Of a stretch of DNA of 9,567 bases, positions 1 to 6,004 are shown in pieces. Below the pieces are notes generated by a model that did not search any database, was not told the origin of the DNA, and worked only from the letters and a program-made list of their open reading frames with translations. This DNA is from Candidatus Pacearchaeota archaeon (GTDB taxonomy: Archaea > Nanobdellota > Nanobdellia > Pacearchaeales > GW2011-AR1): positions 13,562 through 23,128 of the forward strand of contig NYZR01000010.1 in assembly GCA_002687255.1 (NCBI GenBank), written 5' to 3'. The translations under genes were made by a program, and so were the position numbers. Position 1 is the stretch's first letter; every line of letters starts with the position of its first letter.

Positions 1-1400
1 ATCATCATTTCCTGGAGCGGTTGTTTGATACAGCTAAGTATCAATTGAGTGAGGCTGAGGAAAAGATCATGGCGCTGAAGGCGAGCACGAGCCAGGATCT
101 CTGGGTGAAGATGGTCGAGGGGCTTCTTGTTGGTGAGGAACGAGAGGTTTTGGGAGATGATGGGGAGACTAAGAAGCGGAGCTTCTCTGATATTCTTGGG
201 TTGATGAAAAGTTCGAAGCAAGAGGTGAGAGATTCCGTAGCGGTTGCTTTCAATGATATCTTGGGGAAGTGGGTTGATGTGGCAACTGAGGAACTGAATG
301 CGGTTTTGGCTGATAAGAAAGTGAATGATCAGCTGAGAAAGATAGAGCGGCCTGACGAAGGAAGGATGGTTAGTGATGACATTGAACCTGAAGTGGTCGA
401 TGGTCTCTTGAATGCTGTTGAGCAGAAGGGTTACCCTTTGGCGCATCGATATTATGCTTTGAAGGCAAATTTGTTGGGGAAGAAGCAGTTGGCGTATCAT
501 GATCGGAATGCTGCGTATGGTAAGTTGGATAAAGAGTATTCGTATGCTGATGCGGTCTCGTTAGTGCAGAAGGTTGTGTCTGATCTTGATGGCGAGTTTT
601 CTGACTTGTTGAAGGATTTTGTCGAGCAAGGGAAGGTGGATGTGTTGCCTAAGAAGGGGAAGGCTAGTGGGGCGTTCAGCTTTTATGCTTTGCCTCGACA
701 ACCTTCGTATTTATTGTTGAACCATACAAATAAGGTGAATGATGTGATGACGTTTGCTCATGAGTTGGGGCACGGGATGAATAACGAGTTGATCAAGAAG
801 AAACAACATGGGTTGTATTTTGGGACTCCTAAGGCGACTGCAGAGGTGGCGAGCACGTTCTTTGAGGATGCTGCTTTGGGGGCTTTGCTTTCTGATGCTG
901 ATGATGAATTGCGATTGGCTTTGTTGATGGAGGATCTGAATGATCTGGTTTCAAGTGTGATGAGGCAGGTGGCGTGTTATCGGTTTGAACAGAGCTTGCA
1001 TCAAGAATTTCGGAAGAAGGGGCATTTATCCAAGGAAGATCTTGGTGAGCTGTTCAAGAAGCACATTGGTGCGTATATGGGGCCTTCGGTAGCGCAGGAT
1101 CAGGGGTGTGAGAACTGGTGGGTTTATTGGAGTCATGTTCGGATGTTCTTTTATGTATATTCGTATGCGTCTGGGTTGTTGATCTCGAAGGCGTTGCAGA
1201 AGAAGGTTCGTGAAGATAAAGGATTTATTAAAAATGTGAAGGAGTTCCTGAGTGCTGGGGAATCTGCCTCGCCGAAGGAGTTGTTTGCCCGGATGGGAAT
1301 TGATATTACGAAGAAAGAGTTTTGGGAAGAGGGGTTGGAGGAGGTTGATGGTTTGTTGAAAGAGGCCGAAGGGTTGGCGAAAAAGCTCAAAAAGATCTAG
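1..1400 (+). CDS. pepF: M3-family oligoendopeptidase (PepF-like), N-terminus cut by window edge
   Basis: Zinc metallopeptidase of the thimet/oligoendopeptidase F family, expected to act in the cytoplasm on short peptides. The zinc motif HELGH is at 759-773 (residues 247-251 counted from the TTG at 21), and a third-ligand glutamate lies about 24 residues later in AEVAS. The C-terminal part has the aromatic stretch typical of PepF (YWSHVRMFFYVYSYASG). The frame is open to the left edge, reading HHFLER before the TTG at 21, which matches the helical region normally inside the protein. The TTG is therefore internal and the gene is 5'-partial. The family is usually about 560-600 residues, so roughly 100-140 residues are missing. 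A lysine-rich C-terminus ends in TAG. Family assignment is firm; substrate range is inferred. Confidence 0.93.
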   Translation, partial: HHFLERLFDTAKYQLSEAEEKIMALKASTSQDLWVKMVEGLLVGEEREVLGDDGETKKRSFSDILGLMKSSKQEVRDSVAVAFNDILGKWVDVATEELNAVLADKKVNDQLRKIERPDEGRMVSDDIEPEVVDGLLNAVEQKGYPLAHRYYALKANLLGKKQLAYHDRNAAYGKLDKEYSYADAVSLVQKVVSDLDGEFSDLLKDFVEQGKVDVLPKKGKASGAFSFYALPRQPSYLLLNHTNKVNDVMTFAHELGHGMNNELIKKKQHGLYFGTPKATAEVASTFFEDAALGALLSDADDELRLALLMEDLNDLVSSVMRQVACYRFEQSLHQEFRKKGHLSKEDLGELFKKHIGAYMGPSVAQDQGCENWWVYWSHVRMFFYVYSYASGLLISKALQKKVREDKGFIKNVKEFLSAGESASPKELFARMGIDITKKEFWEEGLEEVDGLLKEAEGLAKKLKKI

Positions 1401-1410
1401 GGATCTTTTT
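1389..1410 (+). terminator. AT-rich hairpin plus T-run over the pepF stop codon
   Basis: AAAAAGATC (1389-1397) and GATCTTTTT (1402-1410) form a perfect 9-bp inverted repeat with a TAGG loop that contains the stop codon. It ends in a T5 run. Archaeal termination mainly needs T-runs, so the hairpin may be incidental. Confidence 0.4.
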
Positions 1411-1483
1411 GGCTCCGCAACTTTGGAATCTAGATAACGTTGCTGGAGTTTGGGAAGATTTAGTTCTTTTTTGGTTGGTGAAA

Positions 1484-1498
1484 GGAAACTTATATAAA
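1484..1498 (+). promoter_or_regulatory. Archaeal BRE/TATA promoter
   Basis: A purine-rich BRE-like GGAAA is followed by CTTATATAAA (1489-1498), a near-ideal archaeal TATA box. The predicted start of transcription is near 1520, about 30 bases before the GTG at 1550. A small hairpin, GGCAG (1511-1515) with CTGCC (1521-1525), lies around that point. Confidence 0.6.
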
Positions 1499-1549
1499 TG
1501 ATCTGGCCCTGGCAGTTGAGCTGCCTGGCGTTTGTTAGGCACCCTCTCT

Positions 1550-1975
1550 GTGGAAAAAATAATCAAGGAAAAAATCAGTGCGGATCATTTGATGTATGTT
1601 TCGTTGAAGTATACGAAGACGTGCGACGTCATTATTAACCTGTTGTTGCGTTGGAAACATATGATCGAGCTTGCCCTCGATAAGTTAGTGGAACGTGCGA
1701 AGAAGGAAAAGAAGTGGAAACCGGTTGCGGATGCGCCTCGTGCGAAGCTTGTGCAGCTGAAGAAGGTGTATGCGAAGGATGAGGTGATCTCGGAGACGTT
1801 AGGGCTGTATGAGTTGTTCCGAGACATTGATGGGTTGGATAAAGTGAGAGAACATGAGTTTCGGAAAGGGGTGAACCTGAAGGTGACGTATAAGGGTGAG
1901 GTGATTGACATTGATTTGGAGAGACTGAAGGGGTATGCTGATCTGTTAGAAACATTTATAAGCCGTCTTAAATAA
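1550..1975 (+). CDS. Conserved archaeal helical protein of unknown function (HEPN-like?)
   Basis: A 141-residue, lysine- and leucine-rich, almost wholly helical protein without signal peptide or membrane segment. Its N-terminal block (ISADHLMYVSLKYTKTCDVI) followed by a long amphipathic helix resembles a family of small archaeal proteins that I recall only as uncharacterised. The all-helical plan brings HEPN folds to mind, but I see no clear R-x4-6-H catalytic motif. The start is uncertain: GTG at 1550 sits about 30 bases after the predicted transcription start, while TTG at 1532 (same frame) would leave about 10 bases. No Shine-Dalgarno is obvious for either. It ends in TAA, 43 bases before the likely minD start, and the minD promoter lies in its last codons. 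Coding status is well supported by composition and its own TATA box; function is unknown. Confidence 0.75.
   Translation: MEKIIKEKISADHLMYVSLKYTKTCDVIINLLLRWKHMIELALDKLVERAKKEKKWKPVADAPRAKLVQLKKVYAKDEVISETLGLYELFRDIDGLDKVREHEFRKGVNLKVTYKGEVIDIDLERLKGYADLLETFISRLK
1949..1975 (+). promoter_or_regulatory. Probable minD promoter inside the 3' end of the preceding gene
   Basis: Two TATA-like boxes overlap the end of the upstream gene: ATTTATAAG (1954-1962, preceded by GAAAC) and CTTAAATAA (1967-1975). They predict transcription starts near 1984 and 1997, giving a 22-35 base leader to the ATG at 2019. Confidence 0.45.
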
Positions 1976-2018
1976 CTGCTCCTGTTTCCCAGCTGTGATT
2001 TGCGAAACGGATTGTCAA

Positions 2019-2774
2019 ATGAGTCATGTTATTACTATTGTGTCTGGAAAGGGGGGTGTTGGTAAGACCACTTCTGCGGTGAACCTAGGGGCTGCGATGA
2101 AAAAATTTGGAAAGGATGTGGTTGTGTTGGATGCGAATTTGACCACGCCGAATGTGGGGTTGCATTTGGGTGCTCCGATTGTGCCGACGAGTTTGAATCA
2201 AGTCTTGTCTGGGAAGGCTTCCATTCATGAGGCTATTTATGAGCATGAGTCTGGGATGAAGATTGTTCCGAGTTCTTTGTCTGTTAAGGAGTTAAAGAGG
2301 TTGAATGAGGGGAAGTTGAAGCATGTGGCGAAGCAGTTGCGGAAGATGTCTGATATTGTTTTGTATGATGCGGCCGCTGGACTCGGGGATGAGGCGATGG
2401 CTGCGGTTGAGGCTGCGGATGAAGTTGTTCTTGTGACGAATCCAGAGATTCCTGCGGTGACGGATGCGCTGAAGGCGAGTAAGGTTATTGAGGATATGGG
2501 GAAGCCGATTAAAGGTCTTGTCGTGACTCGTGTTCGGAATAACAAGACGGAGATGCCTGTGAAGAATATTCAGGACATGTTGGAGTTGCCTTTATTGGGT
2601 GTGATTCCTGAGGATCATCGGGTGCAGGCTGCATTGGTGGAGAAGGATGCGGTGATGCATACTCATCCGAATGCTAAGGTTTCGAGGGCGTATCGGAAGT
2701 TGGCGGCGAAGATGATTGGGAAGGAAGATTATAAGGAAGAGGTTGGTCTTCTCTCAAGGTTATTCGGCTGGTAG
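2019..2774 (+). CDS. minD: MinD/ParA-family ATPase with C-terminal amphipathic tail
   Basis: A 251-residue deviant Walker-A ATPase. The P-loop GKGGVGKT is at residues 10-17 with the signature lysine K11 and catalytic K16. The switch I region reads DANLTTPN (38-45), and the Walker B-like segment ends at D117 (IVLYD) followed by AAAGLGDEA. A later stretch, VTNPEIPAVTDALK, is typical of MinD. The last residues (GLLSRLFGW) look like the membrane-targeting amphipathic helix of MinD, so reversible ATP-dependent membrane binding is likely. ATG at 2019 places MSHVITIVSG right before the P-loop as in the family. An in-frame GTG at 1995 would add eight residues with no family counterpart. No MinE or chromosome-partition partner is visible, so the cellular role (positioning of polar or cell-surface machinery) is inference. 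Confidence 0.9.
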   Translation: MSHVITIVSGKGGVGKTTSAVNLGAAMKKFGKDVVVLDANLTTPNVGLHLGAPIVPTSLNQVLSGKASIHEAIYEHESGMKIVPSSLSVKELKRLNEGKLKHVAKQLRKMSDIVLYDAAAGLGDEAMAAVEAADEVVLVTNPEIPAVTDALKASKVIEDMGKPIKGLVVTRVRNNKTEMPVKNIQDMLELPLLGVIPEDHRVQAALVEKDAVMHTHPNAKVSRAYRKLAAKMIGKEDYKEEVGLLSRLFGW

Positions 2775-2784
2775 CGGGGTTGAG

Positions 2785-2795
2785 ATTTTTTTCTT
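2785..2795 (+). terminator. T-rich archaeal-type terminator after minD
   Basis: A T-run (ATTTTTTTCTT) begins about 10 bases after the minD stop, as expected for archaeal intrinsic termination. Confidence 0.45.
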
Positions 2796-2796
2796 G

Positions 2797-2880
2797 GGGT
2801 TGGTTGAGAGGGTTGTTTTGTAGATTGTTTGGGTGGTAGTTGTTCTGGGGGGGGGTGGGTCGAGAAAGGTTTTTGGTTGG
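2797..2880 (+). other. G/T-rich, C-poor intergenic stretch with a G9 run
   Basis: The + strand here is almost free of C. It carries several G-runs: GGGG at 2797-2800, GGG at 2810-2812 and 2831-2833, nine Gs at 2847-2855, and GGG at 2857-2859. Four or more G-runs in about 60 bases could fold as a G-quadruplex in single-stranded DNA or RNA. No gene was found in this stretch. The G9 run is also prone to length errors in sequencing. Confidence 0.5.
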
Positions 2881-2881
2881 T

Positions 2882-2937
2882 AAATAGCTGAGCTTTGCTC
2901 AGTTATCTTTTGAGAGAAAATAGCTCGCTACGCTCGG
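2882..2937. repeat. Two near-copies of a short GCTC-rich repeat
   Basis: AAATAGCTGAGC... (2882-2902) and AAATAGCTCGCT... (2918-2937) are related units of about 20 bases placed 36 bases apart. The first is a good hairpin: CTGAGC (2888-2893) pairs with GCTCAG (2897-2902) across a TTT loop, and the stem extends to 2884/2906 with one G-T pair. The second has GCTCG twice (2923-2927, 2932-2936). Confidence 0.5.
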
Positions 2938-2981
2938 ATCGGAATTAGATAATTGCAGGCCAAGGTTTGATTGGTTTTTTG

Positions 2982-3000
2982 AGTATACAAATCTTTAAAA
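2982..3000 (+). promoter_or_regulatory. TATA-like elements before the 3017 gene
   Basis: AGTATACAA (2982-2990) and CTTTAAAA (2993-3000) are both TATA-like. The second is centred about 26 bases before the in-frame ATG at 3023, the first about that far before 3013. Either would give a leaderless or nearly leaderless message. Confidence 0.45.
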
Positions 3001-3016
3001 CCTCTATGTTTTTTGG

Positions 3017-3409
3017 ATGATTATGTCTGGAGATCAAGATAGTTTTTATATACGGCGATTTGATGAAGTTGGTTCTTCAAAATGGAGCTATCGGCTCGTT
3101 AATGATCAGGGGGTTGCTGTTGATGAGGAACCCCGCCCCACTGTTTTGAAGAGGGTTGATGAAAGAGGGTCTGTTAGTTGCTATGCAGTTTTTCAGAGTG
3201 TTGGAGATGCAAGGTCTTTTGTGTTTGCTTATTCCACTCCTGAACCTGCTGATAATCTTTGTAGGGGTGTTGCTAAGGAAAAGATTCTTCCTCTTCTTGA
3301 GGATCAGGAAGGGGCACGTCTTGTTGGTCTTCGTGATGAAGAGGGGAACTTGATAGAAAGTTATGATGGTGAGAACTGGTCTTCTACGGAAGCGAGGTTT
3401 TCTGTATAG
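3017..3409 (+). CDS. Unrecognised acidic 130-residue protein
   Basis: I do not recognise this protein. It is acidic, soluble, and lacks a signal peptide, membrane segment or cysteine motif. The alternation of polar and aromatic residues (FYIRRF, WSYRLV, CYAVFQ, RSFVFAY) suggests mostly beta structure. The N-terminus offers two in-frame ATGs, at 3017 and 3023; the TATA box at 2993-3000 would make 3023 a leaderless start. It stands alone, with a repeat-bearing spacer upstream and a T-run downstream, and converges on the DUF3368/UPF0175 toxin-antitoxin pair. Codon use (many GTT, GAT, CTT) fits the + strand bias of its neighbours, supporting a real gene. A +1-frame open stretch inside it looks like a shadow. 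Confidence 0.65.
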   Translation: MIMSGDQDSFYIRRFDEVGSSKWSYRLVNDQGVAVDEEPRPTVLKRVDERGSVSCYAVFQSVGDARSFVFAYSTPEPADNLCRGVAKEKILPLLEDQEGARLVGLRDEEGNLIESYDGENWSSTEARFSV

Positions 3410-3420
3410 GTTTGGTTTAC

Positions 3421-3426
3421 TTTTTT
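3421..3426 (+). terminator. T6 run after the 3017 gene
   Basis: TTTTTT begins 12 bases after the stop codon, in the convergent gap before the - strand toxin gene. A T-run of this kind is enough for archaeal termination. Confidence 0.35.
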
Positions 3427-3467
3427 AGATGGAGGTTATCTGATCTTTGCTCCAGGCTTTCACAGTT

Positions 3468-3938
3468 TTACTTTTCTCTTAGCTTGTCGAGGAGTCTTGT
3501 GTAGTGTTTTGGTGCGATGTAGTAGCCTTCTTCGATGAGTTTGTTGAGGAGTTTGATAGTCTGTTCTTTGTTGATGAGATTCTTTTTGAGTGCGAGGAAG
3601 AACACAGATGTTGTTCTGAGGATAGGTATTCCTAGTGATCTTGCCATTTTAACTCCTGCAGCGTCATCGATGATTAGTGTGTCTTTTTTTTCGTGGGCTA
3701 GGAGGATGACTGAATTTTCTCCTTTGCCCAGTCCGAGATCTTTTTTTGTTTTGCTTTCTTTTACCTTTATCCAATTTTGGTTGATTGCTTCTTGTATTGT
3801 TTGAGCGTCTGCTCTGTTTGGGGTGATCACTTCTTCTTGAACTTCCTTGCTGATCGTGATGTTGTTGAAGAGATCTTTGAGGATGGCGAGTTTTCCTAGT
3901 TTGCTTAGCAAGATGAGTGGGCTGGTGTTGGAGATCAT
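3468..3938 (-). CDS. DUF3368 PIN-like toxin (VapC-type RNase)
   Basis: A 156-residue PIN-superfamily nuclease of the DUF3368 group, predicted to cut RNA and to be held inactive by its antitoxin. The N-terminus (MISNTSPLILLSKLG) is the hallmark of the group, which commonly has Asn where classical PIN domains have the first Asp. Further acidic residues are E74 in GKGENS and D91/D92 in LIIDDAAG, followed by MARSLGIPILRTT, the usual C-terminal PIN strand-helix. Its ATG overlaps the stop of the antitoxin gene by four bases (ATGA at 3938-3935), so translation is probably coupled. The likely partner is therefore the RHH-UPF0175 protein. Family call is strong; RNA target is unknown. Confidence 0.88.
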   Translation of the reverse strand: MISNTSPLILLSKLGKLAILKDLFNNITISKEVQEEVITPNRADAQTIQEAINQNWIKVKESKTKKDLGLGKGENSVILLAHEKKDTLIIDDAAGVKMARSLGIPILRTTSVFFLALKKNLINKEQTIKLLNKLIEEGYYIAPKHYTRLLDKLREK

Positions 3939-4237
3939 GGGAGGAGTTTGAGGTCTTCTTCAAGGTCTTCTTCAGTGTAGCTTGTCCAGTCTATGTTTTT
4001 TTCTTTGACTAGGTCTATGGTTTCCCACAAAGAAAGATTGGCTTCTTGTGCTGCTTGGTCTAAGGATATTTTATGTTGGCTGAGTTTTTTGAGTGCGTTT
4101 TCTTTTTTCCACTCATTGATTGCGGAAGAGAGGAGTCTTCTCATGGCTTCGCTTCTTTCTGTTTTCCAGGCTTCTTCTATTTTGTTGAGGTCTTTTAGGG
4201 AGGTTTCGTCTATTCTGACGGATATGGTTTTGGTCAT
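3935..4237 (-). CDS. RHH-UPF0175 antitoxin
   Basis: A 100-residue antitoxin with two parts. Residues 1-45 (MTKTISVRIDETSLKDLNKI...) form a ribbon-helix-helix DNA-binding domain. Residues 50-100 match UPF0175: KISLDQAAQEANLSLWETIDLV, then an acidic tail EEDLEEDLKLLP that would wrap the toxin. UPF0175 with DUF3368 is a standard toxin-antitoxin pairing. The ATG is preceded by a TATA-like box centred about 26 bases upstream, implying a leaderless mRNA, and the intervening bases carry three evenly spaced TGTAT words that could be its own operator. It lies 59 bases downstream of the TrmB-like gene on the same strand, so read-through from there is also possible. Confidence 0.87.
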   Translation of the reverse strand: MTKTISVRIDETSLKDLNKIEEAWKTERSEAMRRLLSSAINEWKKENALKKLSQHKISLDQAAQEANLSLWETIDLVKEKNIDWTSYTEEDLEEDLKLLP

Positions 4238-4268
4238 GTATACGATGTATGATTTTGTATATTTAAGT
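4237..4268 (-). promoter_or_regulatory. Leaderless promoter and candidate RHH operator of the UPF0175/DUF3368 module
   Basis: On the - strand ACTTAAATATA (4268-4258) is centred 26 bases before the ATG. Between it and the start codon, + strand TGTAT occurs at 4237-4241, 4246-4250 and 4256-4260, about one helical turn apart. RHH dimers usually bind such short phased sites, so autorepression is likely. Confidence 0.5.
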
Positions 4269-4296
4269 GTTTTGTTTTTTTGGGTTCTGGGAGGGG

Positions 4297-5028
4297 TTAG
4301 ACCGTTTTTCCGTTTAGCCAGAGGGTGTTAAAGAGAATTCGCAGAGTGTCGGCGATGAAGTCGTCTTCTATGAGAATGCTTGCTGGTTCTTCTCGGTAGA
4401 GGTTGAGCATGACTTTGTTGTTGTAAATGATGATGTGGGTGTTGATGTCCTTGAGCGATTTGACTGTTCGGACTTGTCGGAATTCTTTTTGATTGGTGGT
4501 GATTTTTTGTTGGAGACCTTCTTTGGTTCTTTCTCTGATAATCTTTATCGGTATCTTTTTGTCTAGTCTTTTTTGGACGAAGTTTTCTACGTAGAATTCT
4601 TTCATGAATTCCTCACCGATAGAGGGTTGAATGGAGAGGATTTCATTTCCTGTTAATGGGTCGCTGAAAATTGATTTGAGGGCTTTGAGGCCCCGGAAGA
4701 TTTGGACGTTTAGTTTCTGTGTTGCTTCTTTTTGGAGACCGAGGAGTTCTGGCATGGCTTCGTTGATGAGTTCTTTTCTTTCTTCTAGTATTTCTTGGAG
4801 TTTTTCTGGAGAGGCTGCGGAGAAATGGGTTTTGTTGTTTTCTGTTATCTCGCTAATGAGTCCTTGATTGCTGAGTTTGGTGAGGGTGTCGTAGATGCTT
4901 TGTCTGAGGATGCCTGTGTGTTTTGCTAGGTCTTGAACGGTGCTTTTGCCGGTTTTGAGGAGGGTGGTGTAGATAGTGATTTCTTTGGCTGAGAGGCCGT
5001 AGGCTTGGAGTGCTTCTTGTGTGTGCAT
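4297..5028 (-). CDS. TrmB-family transcriptional regulator
   Basis: A 243-residue TrmB-type regulator. Residues about 5-65 are a winged helix (LQAYGLSAKEITIYTTLLKTG, then VQDLAKHTGILRQSIYDTLTKL, wing GLISEI). Residues about 70-110 form a charged helical linker or coiled coil for dimerisation. Residues 110-243 resemble the C-terminal ligand-binding half of short TrmB proteins, with ILSIQPSIGEEF and a terminal IADTLRILFNTLW helix. TrmB proteins sense small molecules, often sugars, and repress or activate depending on where the operator lies relative to the TATA box. A TTTTTAAC box centred about 26 bases upstream makes this gene leaderless. Just beyond it is a perfect palindrome shared with the divergent methyltransferase-HemB operon, its most likely target. 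The ligand cannot be read from sequence. Confidence 0.85.
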   Translation of the reverse strand: MHTQEALQAYGLSAKEITIYTTLLKTGKSTVQDLAKHTGILRQSIYDTLTKLSNQGLISEITENNKTHFSAASPEKLQEILEERKELINEAMPELLGLQKEATQKLNVQIFRGLKALKSIFSDPLTGNEILSIQPSIGEEFMKEFYVENFVQKRLDKKIPIKIIRERTKEGLQQKITTNQKEFRQVRTVKSLKDINTHIIIYNNKVMLNLYREEPASILIEDDFIADTLRILFNTLWLNGKTV

Positions 5029-5049
5029 GTGGTTTTATGGTCTTTTTGA

Positions 5050-5057
5050 GTTAAAAA
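5050..5057 (-). promoter_or_regulatory. TATA box of the TrmB-like gene
   Basis: TTTTTAAC on the - strand is centred 26 bases before the ATG at 5028, which predicts a leaderless transcript. The palindrome at 5069-5089 starts about 12 bases upstream of it. Confidence 0.45.
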
Positions 5058-5068
5058 TGTTTGTTTTC

Positions 5069-5089
5069 TGTCGCAAGGTTTTTGCGACA
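5069..5089. promoter_or_regulatory. Perfect 8+8 palindrome in the divergent promoter region (candidate operator)
   Basis: TGTCGCAA (5069-5076) and TTGCGACA (5082-5089) are exact inverted copies with a 5-base spacer. It lies in the 109-base gap between the TrmB-like gene and the methyltransferase-HemB operon, about 41 to 61 bases before the first and 49 to 69 before the second. A possible + strand TATA (AAAATGTTAAG, 5089-5099) begins at its right edge. A dimeric TrmB-type regulator is the obvious candidate to bind it. Confidence 0.6.
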
Positions 5090-5137
5090 AAATGTTAAGT
5101 AGGGTTCTTTTGTGTAGTTATTATCAAGTCGTTACAA

Positions 5138-6004
5138 ATGGCTTGGTGGAGAAATAAGAAAATGAAACAGGAAATGATACAAGAACAGAAGAGAAGTCCA
5201 GTCGCAGATACGGCATTTCTTCCTTTGATAGATATGGCTGCTGGAGCCTGTGTTCCTTTTGTTGAATTTTATGCTAGAAGATTGCCTGTTCAGATGGATC
5301 CTGTGGGGAAGTCCCATCTTGCTGAATCGAGATATCTTGGCGCAGAGAAGGTTATTGAAGAGAAAGATTTGAGGCAGATTATCGAGTTGGGTGCAGGTTT
5401 TACTCCTCACTATCAGAATCTTAATGGGGAAGGGCTGGTTGATTCTTATATTGAGGTTGATTTGCCTGAGAATTCTGAGATCAAACAGGGTTTGCTTAAG
5501 CAAGCTGTTTGGGATGAGTCTATGCCTACTTTTGTTCAAGGGAATGTTTTTGATAGAAAGACGTGGTATTCTATTGGTCATCATGCCTTTCAGAATTTTT
5601 CTGAAGAAAAGCCTGTTGGCATCTTTGCAGAAGGTTTCATGCAGTATACGAATCCAGAGCAGAGGAAATACTTGTTGGATCAGATGAGGCCTCTCTTGGA
5701 GGAGTTTGGCGGGTTTTTCTTTTTTGAAGATTCTCTTACCTTTCACCCAGAGTTTTCTGAGATTCCTGAAATGAGGGCTTTGTCTGAGAGAATGAGTAAG
5801 ATTAGTAAGAATGATCAGTTGACTAACTATATCTCTCAGGAAGGTCTTACTCATGAGTTCGAGTCTTATGGTTTTTATGTTGAGAGAATGCCTGCCCCCT
5901 TAGATAATCTTACCAGTCGGGATTTGGATGATGAAGGTCGTGAGGTTTTGAGCAGGTTTCAACATTGGATCCTTACACCACGTCCGTCGGAGGTGTTAAG
6001 ATGA
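5138..6004 (+). CDS. Leucine-carboxyl-methyltransferase-like SAM-dependent methyltransferase
   Basis: A 288-residue class I methyltransferase related to the LCMT/TcmP group, which often methylates carboxylates or small molecules. SAM-binding motif I is IELGAGFTPHY (residues 82-92), the acidic end of strand 2 is IEVDLP with D108, GNVFD (135-139) is the third strand region, and AEGFMQY (164-170) matches the LCMT post-motif. A basic N-terminal tail (MAWWRNKKMKQEM...) precedes the domain; ATGs at 5162 and 5174 could be alternative starts. The stop overlaps the next gene's start as ATGA, so it forms a tight operon with the HemB-like enzyme. Its + strand G+T bias is weaker than in neighbouring genes. 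A partner substrate made by the HemB-like protein is my inference; the exact substrate is unknown. Confidence 0.82.
   Translation: MAWWRNKKMKQEMIQEQKRSPVADTAFLPLIDMAAGACVPFVEFYARRLPVQMDPVGKSHLAESRYLGAEKVIEEKDLRQIIELGAGFTPHYQNLNGEGLVDSYIEVDLPENSEIKQGLLKQAVWDESMPTFVQGNVFDRKTWYSIGHHAFQNFSEEKPVGIFAEGFMQYTNPEQRKYLLDQMRPLLEEFGGFFFFEDSLTFHPEFSEIPEMRALSERMSKISKNDQLTNYISQEGLTHEFESYGFYVERMPAPLDNLTSRDLDDEGREVLSRFQHWILTPRPSEVLR
5989..5995 (+). promoter_or_regulatory. Strong Shine-Dalgarno that fixes the hemB-like start
   Basis: GGAGGTG ends five bases before the ATG at 6001 and lies within the last codons of the methyltransferase. It selects 6001 over the in-frame TTG at 5965. Strong ribosome sites are rare in this window, where first genes look leaderless, so internal operon genes seem to use SD-led initiation. 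Confidence 0.75.

Noticed and set aside
1504..1549. GC-rich hairpin region considered as a tRNA or riboswitch
   Set aside because: Only a 5-bp stem; no cloverleaf arms, T-loop or known riboswitch core could be drawn.
1585..1955. Two - strand open frames over the 1550 gene
   Set aside because: Ser/Thr/Pro-rich shadow composition, no ribosome site, and opposite a gene with its own promoter.
3664..3963. 99-residue - strand open frame within the toxin and antitoxin genes
   Set aside because: It overlaps two well-supported genes in another frame and is a His/Gln/Arg-rich shadow.
5132..5854. 240-residue open frame on the - strand opposite the methyltransferase
   Set aside because: The + strand frame has clear SAM-binding motifs and operon signals. 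The - strand frame has no family resemblance and an odd composition (Arg/His/Ile/Pro-rich), as expected for a shadow.
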